DNA from: a virus
Strand: one strand, 5' to 3'
IMG/VR virus record: IMGVR_UViG_3300020204_000070
Span: 1 to 61,271 of that record
Length of the DNA stretch: 61,271 bases
Positions 59,654 through 61,271 of the stretch are shown one piece after another. Under the pieces are notes generated by a model. It searched no databases, had not been told where the DNA came from, and saw only the letters and a program-made list of their open reading frames with translations. Both the position numbers and the translations under genes were made by a program. Each line of letters opens with the position of its first letter. Within the stretch, counting starts at the first letter, position 1.

Positions 59654-59663
59654 TATAAATATA
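59654..59663 (+). promoter_or_regulatory. Late promoter box TATAAATATA (exact T4 consensus)
   Basis: TATAAATATA contains the exact T4 late element TATAAATA and ends 22 bases before ATG 59686. TTGGAG lies between as ribosome site. Confidence 0.7.
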
Positions 59664-59685
59664 GCAGATTATTTGGAGCACAATA

Positions 59686-61271
59686 ATGCCGGATTTTGTA
59701 CTAGGTAGATTAAAATTTACTTTTAAAGGCCAGTGGCAATCAAACACTGGTTATGTTGCTGATGATATTGTTAGATATGGCGGAAGAAGCTATGTCTGTA
59801 AAATAAACCACACTTCTTCCCCTGGCAATGGCTTCTATACTGATAATGCTTATGCTAGATGGGATATTGTTTCCTCTGGCACAGACTGGAAAGGCGATTG
59901 GCAAACTAGCACCTACTACAAAATTGACGATGTTGTTCGCTACGGTGGTACTGTATATGTTGCCAACACAGGCCATTTATCTAACGCTACCACAGCTTTT
60001 GGCTTAGAGCCGGATTATGATAAATGGGTTACTTACAGTGCAAGTCCTTTTTTCGTTGGGAATTGGTCTGCTAACGTTCGCTATAGAGTAGAAGACGTAT
60101 TTAAATTTGGTTCCGGTCTTTATCGTGTAACAATTCCTCACTTTTCAAACGCTAATACCTCTTCCAACGTAACCACCTTCAATACTCACCAAGGTAACGT
60201 TTCTATTTTTGTTCCTGGTTTAGAGTTTGAAGATACTTATAATAATGCCACCCAATATCAAACTGGTGACATCGTTCGTTACGGTGGTTATAACTTCATC
60301 GCTATAGATGAGACAGAGGGCAATTTACCAACTGATACAACTTATTGGAGAGTTTTATCTACTGGCTTTAAACATAGAGGTGATTATAATAACTCTACCG
60401 TCTACGAGCCAGGCGATGTTGTAAGATATGGCGCCTCAAGTTATGTCGCCAAGCTTGATTCTACTGGTAATCTTCCAACCAACGCCACCTACTGGGATCT
60501 TTTAACCAGGGGTCAGATGTGGAAGGATTACTATGCTGCCAACGTAGCTTATAAGCCTGGTGATATCGTTCGCTATGGTGGATTTATCTACGTAGCAAAC
60601 GTCGATACAGCTGGTAATGCTCCTTCCAATAACACTTTTTGGGATTTGCAACAAACTGGAATTAGATGGAATAATATTTGGGATTCAAATACCACCTACC
60701 AGTTAGGTGATGCTGTAAATTATTCTAATAGTGCATACATTAGTATTGTTTCTGATAATGCCAATATTATTCCAGGAGATCCCGGAAGTGAGGTAAGCTG
60801 GAGTTTAGCTGCTCAAGGTTCTCAAGATACCTTTACAACTACTTTAGGTGATATAGCATATCGTGGTAATGTAGGTATGACTCGTCTAGGAATAGGCGCC
60901 GTAGGTCAAGTACTTACATCAGACGGTTCTATTCCTTATTGGAAGACTAATTCCAATACCGGTAATGTTTATTATGTTGCACCTGAAGGTGTAGACTCAG
61001 CTGGATACGGCACTTCATTACACGCTCCATTTGCCTCTATAAAGTATGCTACTCAGCAGGCTGGCGCTAATGCTACTATTCATGTTAAGTCTGGTGATTA
61101 TTACGAACAGCTTCCTATTACTGTCAAGTCCAACATGGCAATTGTTGGAGACAATCAACGTACGGTAATTATTAATCCTAAAGCAGGTTTGAGTGATGAT
61201 GGTTCAAATACCAACGCTCAAGCCACAATGTTCTTAATGTCTGATGGCGCTATTATTAACAAAGTTACCAT
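59686..61271 (+). CDS. Adhesin/tail spike with carbohydrate-binding-like repeats, truncated by the window end
   Basis: ATG 59686 opens a frame still open at the right edge (528 codons). Residues about 8-355 hold seven or so copies of a 45-50 residue unit with the theme W-x-x-x-T-x-Y-x-x-GDIVRYGG-x-x-Y-V-A, similar to chitin-binding (CBM5/12-type) modules. After a linker near residue 425, a right-handed beta-helix seems to begin (YYVAPEGVDSAGYGTSLHAP, then FASIKYATQQAGANATIHVK). That combination suggests a sugar-binding or sugar-degrading spike. The end of the protein is not in the window. Confidence 0.7.
   Translation, partial: MPDFVLGRLKFTFKGQWQSNTGYVADDIVRYGGRSYVCKINHTSSPGNGFYTDNAYARWDIVSSGTDWKGDWQTSTYYKIDDVVRYGGTVYVANTGHLSNATTAFGLEPDYDKWVTYSASPFFVGNWSANVRYRVEDVFKFGSGLYRVTIPHFSNANTSSNVTTFNTHQGNVSIFVPGLEFEDTYNNATQYQTGDIVRYGGYNFIAIDETEGNLPTDTTYWRVLSTGFKHRGDYNNSTVYEPGDVVRYGASSYVAKLDSTGNLPTNATYWDLLTRGQMWKDYYAANVAYKPGDIVRYGGFIYVANVDTAGNAPSNNTFWDLQQTGIRWNNIWDSNTTYQLGDAVNYSNSAYISIVSDNANIIPGDPGSEVSWSLAAQGSQDTFTTTLGDIAYRGNVGMTRLGIGAVGQVLTSDGSIPYWKTNSNTGNVYYVAPEGVDSAGYGTSLHAPFASIKYATQQAGANATIHVKSGDYYEQLPITVKSNMAIVGDNQRTVIINPKAGLSDDGSNTNAQATMFLMSDGAIINKVT

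Noticed and set aside
1-61271. tRNA genes, CRISPR arrays, insertion sequences, integrase or attachment sites
   Set aside because: None seen. The only tRNA-like structure is the tmRNA; direct repeats are all coding repeats in structural genes.

Overview
The window is one continuous stretch of a T4-like (tevenvirus-type) contractile-tailed phage genome. The evidence is a dense, almost gap-free set of T4 core genes: primase gp61, NrdA/NrdB, RNase H, DsbA, gp33, gp59, gp32, gp26, gp2, gp4, gp48, gp53, gp5, a PAAR tip, gp25, gp6 and gp8. The DNA is AT-rich and genes overlap by a few bases. The small proteins around the core are those I associate with T4-like phages of marine and freshwater bacteria (cyanophages, SAR11 and OM43 phages). 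The best host clue is a phage-encoded, circularly permuted two-piece tmRNA with the tag ANDERFALAA, a betaproteobacterial type. A secreted Ala/Lys/Pro-rich micro-protein next to it points the same way. A betaproteobacterial host such as Methylophilales or Burkholderiales is therefore my inference, not something proven here.

Layout. 1-3729: end of a head/structural region and small T4-like conserved proteins, closing with a coiled-coil membrane protein. 3730-5762: a sigma70-type promoter, primase, and an overlapping i-spanin/o-spanin pair. 5782-9231: nrdA, a class II aldolase and nrdB as one operon. 9336-11653: a metabolic block with a Bax inhibitor-1/YccA-type membrane protein, IscU, an A-type Fe-S carrier and a fatty-acid desaturase. 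11634-13564: dCMP deaminase, a zinc-ribbon micro-protein, a GIY-YIG protein and a membrane protein. 13568-22206: the T4 cluster rnh-dsbA-33-59-32, opened by a 4 kb insert between dsbA and 33 that holds phoH, two peptidoglycan hydrolases, a PD-(D/E)XK exonuclease, the tmRNA and a putative holin. 22203-26636, minus strand: a possible tape-measure gene, gp51-like, gp26, a gp19-family tube protein, gp2 and gp4. 26680-48549: plus-strand baseplate and fibre genes. 48646-61271: giant fibre and adhesin genes, the last one running off the window.

Regulation is legible. Five promoters have good sigma70 -35/-10 hexamers with 16-17 bp spacers; two are perfect TTGACA-N17-TATAAT (tmRNA and gp32). A second motif, ATAAATATA (matching the T4 late box TATAAATA), stands 22-28 nt upstream of the start codons of tail, baseplate and fibre operons, including a divergent pair at 26637-26679. 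Two clear intrinsic terminators lie at 16242-16277 and 48573-48608.

The most unusual items are the permuted tmRNA, a candidate programmed -1 frameshift in the gene after rnh, the iron-centred metabolic block, the aldolase between nrdA and nrdB, a complete type-1 copper site inside a fibre protein, and a spike-borne M15 peptidase that is paralogous to the free M15 endolysin.
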